Of a DNA stretch of 52,552 nucleotides, positions 25,283 through 32,738 are shown one piece after another (the first letter of the stretch is position 1; every line of letters begins with the position of its first letter). Source of the stretch: an uncultured Synergistaceae bacterium (GTDB taxonomy: Bacteria; Synergistota; Synergistia; Synergistales; Dethiosulfovibrionaceae). The notes beneath the pieces are model-generated. The model saw only the letters and a list, made by a program, of their open reading frames with translations, ran no database searches and was not told the origin of the DNA. The stretch is from positions 1-52,552 of the forward strand of contig CABTYW010000003.1 in the NCBI GenBank assembly GCA_902489135.1, given 5' to 3'. The position numbers and the translations under genes were made by a program.

Positions 25283-26575
25283 TCAGCGTTTTTCACCGAG
25301 GAGCGCATCTTTTCCCAGAAGAAGCGCCGTCCGCGCCGCCGCTTCCGCCAGAGGAACTTCCGTCTGCTCCGCCCGGGTAAGATCGCGCAGAGCGAAAACG
25401 CCGCGGGCCGCCTCGTCGCCGCCCACGATGCAGGCTGCTTTGGCGCCGCCGGACACGGCGGTTTTCATCTGTGACTTCATGCCTCGTCCCGCATAGTCCA
25501 TATCGGCCCTCAGTCCGGCGCGGCGAAGGCTGTACAGAAGTTCAAGGGCGCAAAGCCGTGCCGTCTCATCGGGACACACCACGTAGGCGTCCAGGGCGGG
25601 AGCATCGCCGAAGGAACAGCCCTGCTGGTCCATCACGAGAATCACGCGGTCAAGCCCCGCGGCAAAACCGACTCCGGGGACGTGAGCTCCGCCGATGGAC
25701 TCCGCAAGATTGTCGTAGCGTCCGCCGCCGCACACGGCGCTTTGGGCGCCCAAGTCGCCCGACTTGACTTCGAAGGCCGTTTTGGTGTAGTAATCCAAGC
25801 CGCGCACCAGCGTCTTGTCGACGGCATACTTGACGCCCAAACGGCTCAGGCCGACGGTGACGTCCTTAAAGTGCCGAGCGCACTCATCGCACAGGCTGTC
25901 GAAAATGTCGGGCGCGCCGGCCACGACCTCGCGGTCTTCCTTGCAGTCCAGCACGCGCAGCGGATTGCGATCCAAGCGGTTTTTGCAGGTGCCGCAGAGC
26001 TCGTCGTAACGGCCCCTGAGGTAAGCCATGAGCTTCTCTCGGTACACCGGACGGCATTTGGGGCATCCCACGGAGTTGAGAACCACCTCGAGGTTTTTCA
26101 TGCCCAGCGTCCTGAAGAGCTCAAGAGCCGTCATGATCACTTCCACGTCAACCAGCGGGCTCTCCGCGCCGATTTCCTCGTAATCAAGCTGCCAGAACTG
26201 GCGATAGCGCCCCTTCTGAGGGCGCTCGTAGCGGAACATGGGACCGGCGCCCCACAGCTTGGCGGGATTGCCGCCGGTGCCCGCCAGGCGGTGCTCCAGA
26301 CAGCTGCGCATCATGCCCGCCGTCATTTCGGGGCGAAGGGTGATGCTGCGTCCCCCCTTGTCGGTAAAGGTGTACATTTCTTTTTCAACAATGTCGGTGG
26401 TGTCACCGACGCCGCGGCTGAAAAGTTCGGTATGCTCGAAGGTCGGAAGCAGAACCTCGCTGTAGTTGAACCTATCGGCGGTTTCCGCCGCTCGCTTCAG
26501 CACATAGGCCCATTTCCACGATTCGTCGGGAAGAATATCGCGAACCCCGCGGGGGCCCTGAATTAAGTCAGCCAT
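25283..26575 (-). CDS. hisS: Histidyl-tRNA synthetase
   Basis: Class II synthetase charging tRNA-His in the cytoplasm, 430 residues. Recognisable parts: N-terminal GPRGVRDILPDE, class II motif 1 region LLPTFEHTELFSRGVGDTTD, motif 2 FRYERPQKGRYRQFWQLDYE, the histidine-specific LVRGLDYYTKTAFE, and motif 3 VGFAAGLDRVIL, then the anticodon-binding domain. A four-cysteine pattern (CPKC, CGTC and CDEC) appears in the insertion. Start ATG 26575 has AAGGAGG eight or nine bases upstream. It heads the hisS-aspS operon and is divergent from kdsB. Confidence 0.96.
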   Translation of the reverse strand: MADLIQGPRGVRDILPDESWKWAYVLKRAAETADRFNYSEVLLPTFEHTELFSRGVGDTTDIVEKEMYTFTDKGGRSITLRPEMTAGMMRSCLEHRLAGTGGNPAKLWGAGPMFRYERPQKGRYRQFWQLDYEEIGAESPLVDVEVIMTALELFRTLGMKNLEVVLNSVGCPKCRPVYREKLMAYLRGRYDELCGTCKNRLDRNPLRVLDCKEDREVVAGAPDIFDSLCDECARHFKDVTVGLSRLGVKYAVDKTLVRGLDYYTKTAFEVKSGDLGAQSAVCGGGRYDNLAESIGGAHVPGVGFAAGLDRVILVMDQQGCSFGDAPALDAYVVCPDETARLCALELLYSLRRAGLRADMDYAGRGMKSQMKTAVSGGAKAACIVGGDEAARGVFALRDLTRAEQTEVPLAEAAARTALLLGKDALLGEKR

Positions 26576-26649
26576 TGCACAGACCTCCTTGAAAAAATCG
26601 TACAATCCGTCTTGTGCTGCATAACGGAGAACTTCCTTAAAGATACATT

Positions 26650-26655
26650 ATTATA
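26650..26655 (-). promoter_or_regulatory. -10 box of the hisS-aspS promoter
   Basis: Leftward TATAAT 75 bases upstream of hisS. No good -35 match is seen at the right distance. The leader is too short for a T-box. A GGCCTTC/GAAGGCC hairpin lies just upstream (26667-26691). Confidence 0.5.
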
Positions 26656-26739
26656 CAACGCTTTGGCCTTCCGCACATCCCCGAAGGCCAAAATACCGAC
26701 GCCGCAGCGGCGCACGTCCTTGATCATTCCAAAATGAGG

Positions 26740-26768
26740 TTGACGCCGTCGGAGAGGGTCAGTAAAAT
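26740..26768 (+). promoter_or_regulatory. Promoter of the kdsB-kdnB-kdnA operon
   Basis: TTGACG (26740-26745), 17-base spacer, TAAAAT (26763-26768), about 100 bases upstream of kdsB. Confidence 0.8.
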
Positions 26769-26869
26769 GAATGAGGTTATCGGCGCCTTCGCGGTTTTTG
26801 AAGGTGCGCGCGGCGAGCCTTTCGGGTTTCACCGCAAAAAACATCTGCCGTCGCCGAGGGGGAAAGTCC

Positions 26870-27607
26870 ATGTCCCTGAAAACTCTTGCCGTAATTCCCG
26901 CGCGTTACGCCAGCACGCGTCTGCCGGGAAAACCGCTTCTTTCCATCGCCGGAGTGCCTTTGATCCTGCGCGTCCTGCGGGGTGTGCGCCGCTGTAGCGC
27001 CGTTGACCGCGTGGTGGTGGCCACCGACGACCGGCGCATCGCCGACGCGATAACCCGCGACGGCGGCGAAGCGATCATGACGCCCGCCGACCTGCCCAGC
27101 GGAGGCGACCGCGTGGCCTATGTGGCCCGACAAATTTCTTCGGAATACGTCATCAACGTCCAGGGCGACGATCCTCTGGTGGACGCCGACATGATCGAAC
27201 CGCTCATCGCGGCGCTGGAAGCCGACCCGTCAACGCGGCTGGCGCTTTTGGCAAAGAAAATCGAGCGCCCCGACGAAGTGGAAAATCCCAACGTCGTCAA
27301 GGTGGTCTTCGACGCTCAGGGACGGGCGCTTTATTTCAGCCGTTCGCCCATTCCCTACCCCAGAAACGCCGAGAACGCCGTCCGGTACAAGCACATCGGC
27401 CCCTACGGCTGGCGAAGGGATTTTCTTCTGGAATTCGCCGAAATGGAACAGACGCCCCTGGAAAAAACCGAAAGTCTGGAGATGCTGCGCGTCCTGGAAA
27501 ACGGTTGGAGGCTGCGCTGTGTCATCACCTCCCGGGACACCATAGAAATCGACACCCCCGACGACGTCCGCAAGCTGGAAAACTGGCTGGCGCGGAACCC
27601 AAACTGA
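26870..27607 (+). CDS. kdsB: CMP-Kdo / CMP-Kdo8N synthetase (KdsB)
   Basis: Cytidylyltransferase activating the LPS inner-core sugar Kdo, or its 8-amino form, with CTP. It has 245 residues, the family length. Motifs: IPARYASTRLPGKPL at the nucleotide site, VVVATDDRRI, NVQGDDPLVDADMI, the substrate block YFSRSPIPYPR, and HIGPYGWRRDFL, with LEMLRVLENGWRL near the end. The start ATG 26870 follows a purine-rich GAGGGGGAAAG site; upstream in-frame codons add unrelated residues. It is first in an operon with kdnB and kdnA, so its substrate here is probably 8-amino-3,8-dideoxy-manno-octulosonate, as in Shewanella; that part is inference from context. Confidence 0.94.
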   Translation: MSLKTLAVIPARYASTRLPGKPLLSIAGVPLILRVLRGVRRCSAVDRVVVATDDRRIADAITRDGGEAIMTPADLPSGGDRVAYVARQISSEYVINVQGDDPLVDADMIEPLIAALEADPSTRLALLAKKIERPDEVENPNVVKVVFDAQGRALYFSRSPIPYPRNAENAVRYKHIGPYGWRRDFLLEFAEMEQTPLEKTESLEMLRVLENGWRLRCVITSRDTIEIDTPDDVRKLENWLARNPN

Positions 27608-27663
27608 CGAAAAAATCCGCCCTTGCAGGCGGCCTCTATCATTTCAACAAGAAGGAGTACGCT

Positions 27664-28791
27664 ATGTTCAATTCACCCAAGTCACTGAAGGATTTTGTCG
27701 CTCTGCCCCGTTTTTGGCGCATTGAAGTCCCCACGCAGGTGGTCCTGTCCGACGACGGCATCGGCCGTCTGTTCCGGCTCATCGAAGAGCGCGGCAAGAA
27801 AAAGCCCTTCTTCGTGATCGACAAAGCGCTGGAGTGCCAGGCGCCCTTTGCGCCCGTCTTCGCTCAAAAGGATAAATTCGTTTTCAACGCCTCCTACTCC
27901 GAAGTGCGCACCGGCGACGTGGACGCTCTGGTGCAGGTCATGCGCACCGAGCATCCCGACTGCGACCTCATCGTCGGCATCGGCGGCGGCTCCACCATGG
28001 ACTTTGCGAAGGCCACGGGCATCTGCATCGCCAATCCCCTTCACGCCAAGGATTATCAGGGATACAGCATGGAAATGAACCGCGGCGTCGAAGTCTGGGC
28101 GGTGCCCGCGCTCAACGGCACGGGTGCCGAGATCACGCCCATCGCCGTCATGCGCGGCCCCGAAAAGAAGTTGGGGATCAACAACGCCCTTGTGGAAGCC
28201 TCGCTGACCGTCGTCGATCCGCAGCTTTCCGCGGGAGCGCCGGCTTTCAACCGTTTTTACACTCTCATGGACTGCTATTTCCATCACTATGAAATCTCCA
28301 AGAGCAAAACCAGCGCTCCCGACGCCATCCTCGATTCCCTCGACGGCCTTCAGCTTGCCCGCGAAGTGCTGAGCTGCGATCTTGAGGAATACGATCTGCA
28401 ACGGGCCATGAAGTCCGCCGTCGCCTCCATTCTGGGCGGCACCAGCAGCGTCGGCGGCCGCGTGGGCATTCCTCACGCCATTTCCTACGGACTGAGCAAC
28501 TCAGCGCCCTTCCTGCCTCACAGCGTCGCCGTGACCCTTTCCATGCTGGCTCTCGAGGACATCTATCCCGACGGATACGAAGAGACCTTGAAATTCCACG
28601 AGATCAGCCGCAGAGAGCTTCCCAAGGCCGCCACCTACGGACTGAGCACAAACGACATTCCCAAAATGGTCAAAACCGCCCTCGGCATGGAAAAGCTGTG
28701 GCAGAGCTGTTTCGGCATGGATCACTGGAAAGAAAAAGCCACGCCGGAGTACATTCAGTCCATTTACAGCAAGATTATCGGCCGTTCCTAA
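27664..28791 (+). CDS. kdnB: Kdo 8-oxidase-like iron alcohol dehydrogenase (KdnB)
   Basis: Iron-type (group III) dehydrogenase of 375 residues. The dinucleotide site IVGIGGGSTMDFAKA is near 103-117, and a metal-site segment GIPHAISYGLSN near 270 has the histidine expected of the family. In Shewanella oneidensis KdnB oxidises the C8 hydroxyl of Kdo to an aldehyde for KdnA to aminate. Here it sits between kdsB and a DegT-type aminotransferase with gaps of 56 and 33 bases, the same set of three functions, which is the main reason for choosing KdnB over a generic alcohol dehydrogenase. Start ATG 27664 has AAGGAG upstream. Confidence 0.85.
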   Translation: MFNSPKSLKDFVALPRFWRIEVPTQVVLSDDGIGRLFRLIEERGKKKPFFVIDKALECQAPFAPVFAQKDKFVFNASYSEVRTGDVDALVQVMRTEHPDCDLIVGIGGGSTMDFAKATGICIANPLHAKDYQGYSMEMNRGVEVWAVPALNGTGAEITPIAVMRGPEKKLGINNALVEASLTVVDPQLSAGAPAFNRFYTLMDCYFHHYEISKSKTSAPDAILDSLDGLQLAREVLSCDLEEYDLQRAMKSAVASILGGTSSVGGRVGIPHAISYGLSNSAPFLPHSVAVTLSMLALEDIYPDGYEETLKFHEISRRELPKAATYGLSTNDIPKMVKTALGMEKLWQSCFGMDHWKEKATPEYIQSIYSKIIGRS

Positions 28792-28824
28792 AAAATTCTC
28801 GCACGCTCAAAGGAGAGTGAAAAT

Positions 28825-30003
28825 ATGTCCGGCACTGAAATTTTCGACCAGATGGAAATAGACGCCGTCACCGACGTCATTCGCCGCAAAATGGTCCATC
28901 GCTACTCCTCCCATGCCGCCCGAAAGGGCATTTACCGCGTCAGCGAATTTGAGGCTGCGCTGGCGCAGCGCTTGGGCGCCAAACACGCTCAGGCCGTCAG
29001 CAACGGCACGTCGGCGCTTTTCGTGGGACTGAAGGCCATGGGCATCAAGCCCGGCGACGAAGTGATCACCTCGGCTTTCACCTTCATCGCCACCGTGGAG
29101 GCCATTGTCGCCTGCGGCGCCGTCCCCGTGCTTGCCGACGTGGACGAAACTCTGGGCATGGCTCCCGCTTCTGTGGAAAGCAAAATCTCGCCGCGCACCA
29201 AGGCCATCATGCCCGTTCACATGTTCGGCGCGGCCACACGCCTCGAACCCCTCCTCGAAATCGGCCAAAAGCACGGCATTCCCGTGGTGGAGGACAGCTG
29301 CGAGGTGACGGGCGGCACGTACCGCGGCAAGGCGCTGGGTACCTTCGGATTGTGGGGCACCTACAGCTTCGATCCCAACAAATACATCACCGTGGGCGAG
29401 GGCGGCGCGCTGGTCACCGACGACGACGAACTGTACAAAAAGATGGAATTCTATCACGACCACGGTCACGTCCATCGTCTGGACATTGAGCGCGGCGCCG
29501 AGGACAAATGCGGTCTGGGACTCAACTTCCGCATGAGCGAGCTTGAAGGCGCTCTCGGGCTGGTGGCGCTGAAAAAGATGGATTACGCTCTCGGCCTTCT
29601 GCGCGCCACCAAGCGCAAAGTCCTTGAAGGCGTCAAGGACACCGGACTGAAGCGCCGCGACGTGCCCAACCCCGACGGCGATATCGCCACGCACATCGTG
29701 TTTCTGCTCCCCACCGCCGAAGCGGCAAAAAAATTCCAGGCCGTCACCAAAGAAAAGGGAATGCCCGTGGGGCTCATCGGCGACAACACCTGGCATTACG
29801 CCAAGCACTGGAAAGCCCTTGAAGCTCTGAGCGGAACGGATGTCAACGGCACCGTCGCCCCCTCTTACGCCCCTGAAACCATGGCGCAGACCGAGGCCGT
29901 GCTCAGCCGCGCCGTGTTCTACTGCCCCGCTCTGACCTGCGACGACGCCACCGTCGAAAAGATGATCGCCGCGCTGCGCGCCGGCGCAAAAGCCGTTCTT
30001 TAA
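28825..30003 (+). CDS. kdnA: 8-Amino-3,8-dideoxy-manno-octulosonate aminotransferase (KdnA, DegT family)
   Basis: PLP-dependent DegT/DnrJ/EryC1 sugar aminotransferase, 392 residues. The PLP lysine is Lys186 in SFDPNKYITVGEGG; NGTSAL (60-65) and VVEDSCE (Asp157) are the other cofactor contacts. Together with KdnB it would convert Kdo into Kdo8N, an amino sugar that adds positive charge to the LPS core. The start follows GGAGAGTG. It is the last gene of the operon and is followed by two strong terminators. DegT enzymes act on many nucleotide sugars, so the specific name rests on the kdsB-kdnB context. Confidence 0.87.
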   Translation: MSGTEIFDQMEIDAVTDVIRRKMVHRYSSHAARKGIYRVSEFEAALAQRLGAKHAQAVSNGTSALFVGLKAMGIKPGDEVITSAFTFIATVEAIVACGAVPVLADVDETLGMAPASVESKISPRTKAIMPVHMFGAATRLEPLLEIGQKHGIPVVEDSCEVTGGTYRGKALGTFGLWGTYSFDPNKYITVGEGGALVTDDDELYKKMEFYHDHGHVHRLDIERGAEDKCGLGLNFRMSELEGALGLVALKKMDYALGLLRATKRKVLEGVKDTGLKRRDVPNPDGDIATHIVFLLPTAEAAKKFQAVTKEKGMPVGLIGDNTWHYAKHWKALEALSGTDVNGTVAPSYAPETMAQTEAVLSRAVFYCPALTCDDATVEKMIAALRAGAKAVL

Positions 30004-30026
30004 AGCTTTGCCCACAACATGCGGCA

Positions 30027-30071
30027 CCAAAGCGGCCCCTCGGTCATTCTCGTGACCGGGGGCCGCTTTGG
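30027..30071 (+). terminator. First terminator of the kds/kdn operon
   Basis: A 19-pair stem with one bulged T (30027-30046 against 30053-30071), a small loop, and an end reading CTTTGG. Very stable, though without a long T-run. Confidence 0.8.
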
Positions 30072-30122
30072 TCGACTGAAAATCACCGAAAGATCCGGCG
30101 TTTTTTCAAAAAACGGGCCCAT

Positions 30123-30169
30123 AAAAATCCCTGCGAACCGCCGTGACTTTACGGTTTGCAGGGATTTTT
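30123..30169. terminator. Second, bidirectional terminator
   Basis: AAAAATCCCTGC and GCAGGGATTTTT frame an inner AACCG/CGGTT stem; T5 follows on either strand. It gives tandem insulation after kdnA. Confidence 0.9.
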
Positions 30170-30921
30170 ACATTCCTTTTCAAAGGAGGCGGCGTTGAAA
30201 AATGACTTTTTTCCCCCGGGGAAGTCATGGGGGCTGCACCGCGCTCACCCCAAGAGAAAAATCATCCAAAAAACGAACATAACGGGTTTGATGCAGGCGA
30301 CGTGAAGACGCGGGCATCGCCAGAGAGATACAAGACCGAAAAACTGCACGCCCACAAAGGATTGACGTGGGCGCGGCCAAAGCATGTGGCCATGCGGCAC
30401 ACCGCTTCCATGGAAAATCCCGCCGGCAACGGGGCCTCCGAAAGGCAAAAACGGCCGACGGATTTATAAAAACCGCAATCATCGGAAAGAGGCACCGACG
30501 GCACCGGGCCTTTGTGCCGCGCCTATTCTGCAAGAACGGCGGTGGCCAGGGCAAAGGTGAAAACCCCTGCGGAAAAGCCATGCCGAACCGTCGGCAATCC
30601 GATTCAAGAGGCCGCTGACTTCTTGACGGGGCGGTCAGCACAAAAACGCGTGCGAAAAGCCCGGGCGGAGCATCCCCCAAGACCGTGCGGAGGCCACACC
30701 CCCGTTCAAGGATCGCGCCCCTCCGTCATGAGCGCCGCGCGCAAAGGCCTTTTCGACAAAGTTGCGGCCCCGACCTGAAAGTCGGCCGCGAAAGTTCGCC
30801 GACTCCAGGCAGCGCAACGGGGATTTTATTCTCACAGTCTCGGGCGGCCGCGGGCAGCCCCGGGAATCGGGAGTTTTCCAAAATCGCGCGCCCCCGGGCC
30901 GCACCGTAAAACCGCTTCAAT
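30170..30921. other. Long spacer after the kds/kdn operon; no supported gene
   Basis: About 750 bases without a convincing gene. Rightward, a good ribosome binding site (AAAGGAGG) precedes a TTG at 30195 that opens a 36-codon frame ending at 30305; it has no recognisable product. Leftward, hydrophobic fragments (for example GFSAGVFTFALATAVLAE and FVGVQFFGLVSLW) lie in different frames interrupted by stops, which could be the remains of a membrane protein gene or a chance effect of T-rich sequence. I looked for RNase P RNA and tmRNA signatures and found none. Confidence 0.4.
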
Positions 30922-31473
30922 TCACCGACGCGACTGCGCGACGGCTTCCTCCAGCGCCGAAAGAAGCGATGGGGCATCGCTGAAAAAACGCATGGACGCA
31001 CCGCCGTAATTGAGAAATCCTTCTTCGCCGCATTTTTCCATCATTTCCGCGAGGGGCGCGTAAAACCCGAAGGCGTTCAAAATTCCCAGAGGTTTGTGAA
31101 GTTCGCCGAGAATTTGCAGGCAGCGAACTTCAAACAATTCATCAAGGGTGCCGATGCCGCCGGGCAACACGGCAAAGCCGTCGGACAAGCGCTCCATGGC
31201 GGCCTTGCGCTCCCGCAGGTCAGCCGTTCTGACCACGTCATGACAGCCCTCGTAGAGAAACTGAGGCGAGTCAAAAATGTCGGGAATGACTGCCGTGATC
31301 TTTCCGCCGCTTTCTTCAACGCCCCGCGCCACCTCGCCCATAATTCCGCTGCCGTAGCCGCCGTAGACCAAATCGTGGCCGCGCCGCGCCAGGGTACGGC
31401 CGAAATCGCGCCCCAACCGGTAATAGCGCTCGTTTAAACTCTTTGAAGACGAACAGTAAACGCAGATTTTCAT
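30922..31473 (-). CDS. LOG-family nucleotide phosphoribohydrolase
   Basis: Rossmann-like protein of 183 residues of the LOG (lonely guy) family, which hydrolyses nucleoside 5'-monophosphates to the base and ribose 5-phosphate; plant and some bacterial members release cytokinins. The hallmark PGGIGTLDELFE is present near residue 100, together with VYGGYGSGIMG and the arginine-lysine segment LRERKAAMERL. The usual GGG of the first loop reads GGYGSG here. Start ATG 31473 (MKICVYCSSS) has GGGGAG upstream. It is a lone leftward gene; nothing nearby suggests a specific substrate. Confidence 0.88.
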   Translation of the reverse strand: MKICVYCSSSKSLNERYYRLGRDFGRTLARRGHDLVYGGYGSGIMGEVARGVEESGGKITAVIPDIFDSPQFLYEGCHDVVRTADLRERKAAMERLSDGFAVLPGGIGTLDELFEVRCLQILGELHKPLGILNAFGFYAPLAEMMEKCGEEGFLNYGGASMRFFSDAPSLLSALEEAVAQSRR

Positions 31474-32000
31474 TGTCACTCCCCTACGCTCAAAAGCTCT
31501 TTTTTGCGCCTGCAAAGCGCACCGCCGCCATGAAATTTCAGTTTTTCTTCAAAAACCGTCCCCAAAAGCCGCGCTTCGGTGAAAACTTTTGCCGGCGCCG
31601 TGCATCGACGACGGCGCCCTTTGAGAAAAAGACGGAGCCTCCCTCCGAAAACTCCGTTCTTTTTTTTTGGGGGGGGCGAAAAACCCCGCTCCCCTGAAAG
31701 CTCCAAAACGCGAAAAGCCCCATGAGAGCAACGGACGGATTCGCCGCGCTGCAGTGACGAAAAAAAACAGCCGCTTCGCACGCGGTGCGCGAAAGCAGCC
31801 TTTTAAAAAGAACATGGGATGTTCCTACGACAACATTGAGGCCCCGCAGTTTTCGCGACGCCTGTGACAGCCGAACCTTTCGCCGTTTTTTCCGCGCCGC
31901 CCGGACTGCGACGAAGCGCGACAAAACCGTCGGCGGCGTTCCGCTCTGCCGCCTCGACAGGCGGAACGTCACCGGACCGTAAAGTTCACAATGTCCTCTT
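31474..32000. other. Spacer between the LOG gene and the two-component system
   Basis: About 525 bases with no supported gene. It holds a terminator-like hairpin with an adjacent T9G8 homopolymer tract, and a GTTCCGC/GCGGAAC hairpin (about 31941-31970) shortly after the response regulator stop. Confidence 0.45.
31632..31668. terminator. Terminator-like hairpin, probably of the two-component operon
   Basis: ACGGAG (31632-31637) pairs with CTCCGT (31652-31657). Leftward it is followed by CTTTTTCTC, which suits the two-component operon ending 340 bases upstream; rightward it is followed by nine T and then eight G. Confidence 0.55.
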
Positions 32001-32738
32001 TTATTTTCCGCCTTCGGCAGGTGCCGTGTCGGAATCGTCTTTCTTTTCAACGGAGTCGGGACGGATAAAATACTTGATGCAGGGACGTCCGCCCGTCTCG
32101 TAGTCCACCGAGCTGTCGATTTCGCCGATTTCAGCGAGGAAGTTCAGATAGCGGCGCACGGTGACCTTTGACAGGCCGATGACGCCGGCAAGGGTATCGC
32201 AGGTGCAGGTTTCGCCTTTCATCTTGGCGAGATGGGAACGGATCATGTCCAGAGTTCTCTGCTGAAGTCCCTTTTTCAAATCGCGCGCGGGCGCCTGAGG
32301 CTGAGGCGTGCCCACGTTGACCAGCGCGTCGATGGCGTCCTGATTGAGTGTGGAGGAATCCTTCAGAGCGTGAGCTTTTTTGCGGTACTTTTCAATGGCC
32401 TCCATAAAGCGTTCGTACTCAAAGGGCTTGACGAGATAGTCCACAATGCCCAGACGCAGCGCTTCTTCAACGTTTTTGACGTCGTTGGCCGCGGTGACCA
32501 TAATCACGTCGGACTGAATGTCCTCCTTGCGGATCTCCCGGAGCAGCTCCAGGCCGTTCATGACGGGCATATAGACGTCGAGGATAATCAGATCGGGCTC
32601 TTCGTCCTCGACGTAGGCAAGAGCATCCTTGCCGTTATCAAACACGGCCGCTACCTGAATGTCGTTGGCCGTATCGAGATAGCGCCTGTTAATCTGCGCA
32701 ACCATAGGATCGTCTTCCACAATAATCGTTTTAATCAC
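32001..32738 (-). CDS. CitB/DcuR-type response regulator
   Basis: Cytoplasmic transcription regulator of 245 residues. Receiver domain 1-120: acidic pair Glu8-Asp9, phosphorylated Asp54 in LIILDVYMP, Thr82 in MVTAAND, and Lys104 in VKPF. A linker leads to a C-terminal winged or helix-turn-helix DNA-binding segment (about 165-225: CDTLAGVIGLSKVTVRRYLNFL), as in CitB/DcuR/MaeR regulators of citrate, C4-dicarboxylate or malate genes. The start is GTG 32738 with AAGGAGG eight bases upstream; it overlaps the sensor gene by eight bases, so they are coupled. Likely targets are the citrate lyase and the malic enzyme-symporter operons in this window, which is inference. Confidence 0.92.
   Translation of the reverse strand: MIKTIIVEDDPMVAQINRRYLDTANDIQVAAVFDNGKDALAYVEDEEPDLIILDVYMPVMNGLELLREIRKEDIQSDVIMVTAANDVKNVEEALRLGIVDYLVKPFEYERFMEAIEKYRKKAHALKDSSTLNQDAIDALVNVGTPQPQAPARDLKKGLQQRTLDMIRSHLAKMKGETCTCDTLAGVIGLSKVTVRRYLNFLAEIGEIDSSVDYETGGRPCIKYFIRPDSVEKKDDSDTAPAEGGK

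Noticed and set aside
26576..26660. T-box leader before hisS-aspS
   Set aside because: Only about 70 bases separate the -10 box from hisS, and no specifier stem or T-box core sequence is present.
27664..28791. Generic iron-containing alcohol dehydrogenase for fermentation
   Set aside because: Position between kdsB and a DegT aminotransferase in a tight operon makes the Kdo 8-oxidase role more likely.
30195..30305. 36-codon frame with a good ribosome binding site
   Set aside because: Too short and unrecognised to call as a gene; mentioned in the spacer entry only.
30225..30680. Leftward open frame of 151 codons after kdnA
   Set aside because: Arg/Pro/Cys-rich translation, no ribosome binding site and no recognisable family; treated as non-coding.
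30500..30720. RNase P RNA or tmRNA in the spacer
   Set aside because: The conserved GAGGAAAGTCCG block of RNase P RNA and the tRNA-like end of tmRNA are both missing.
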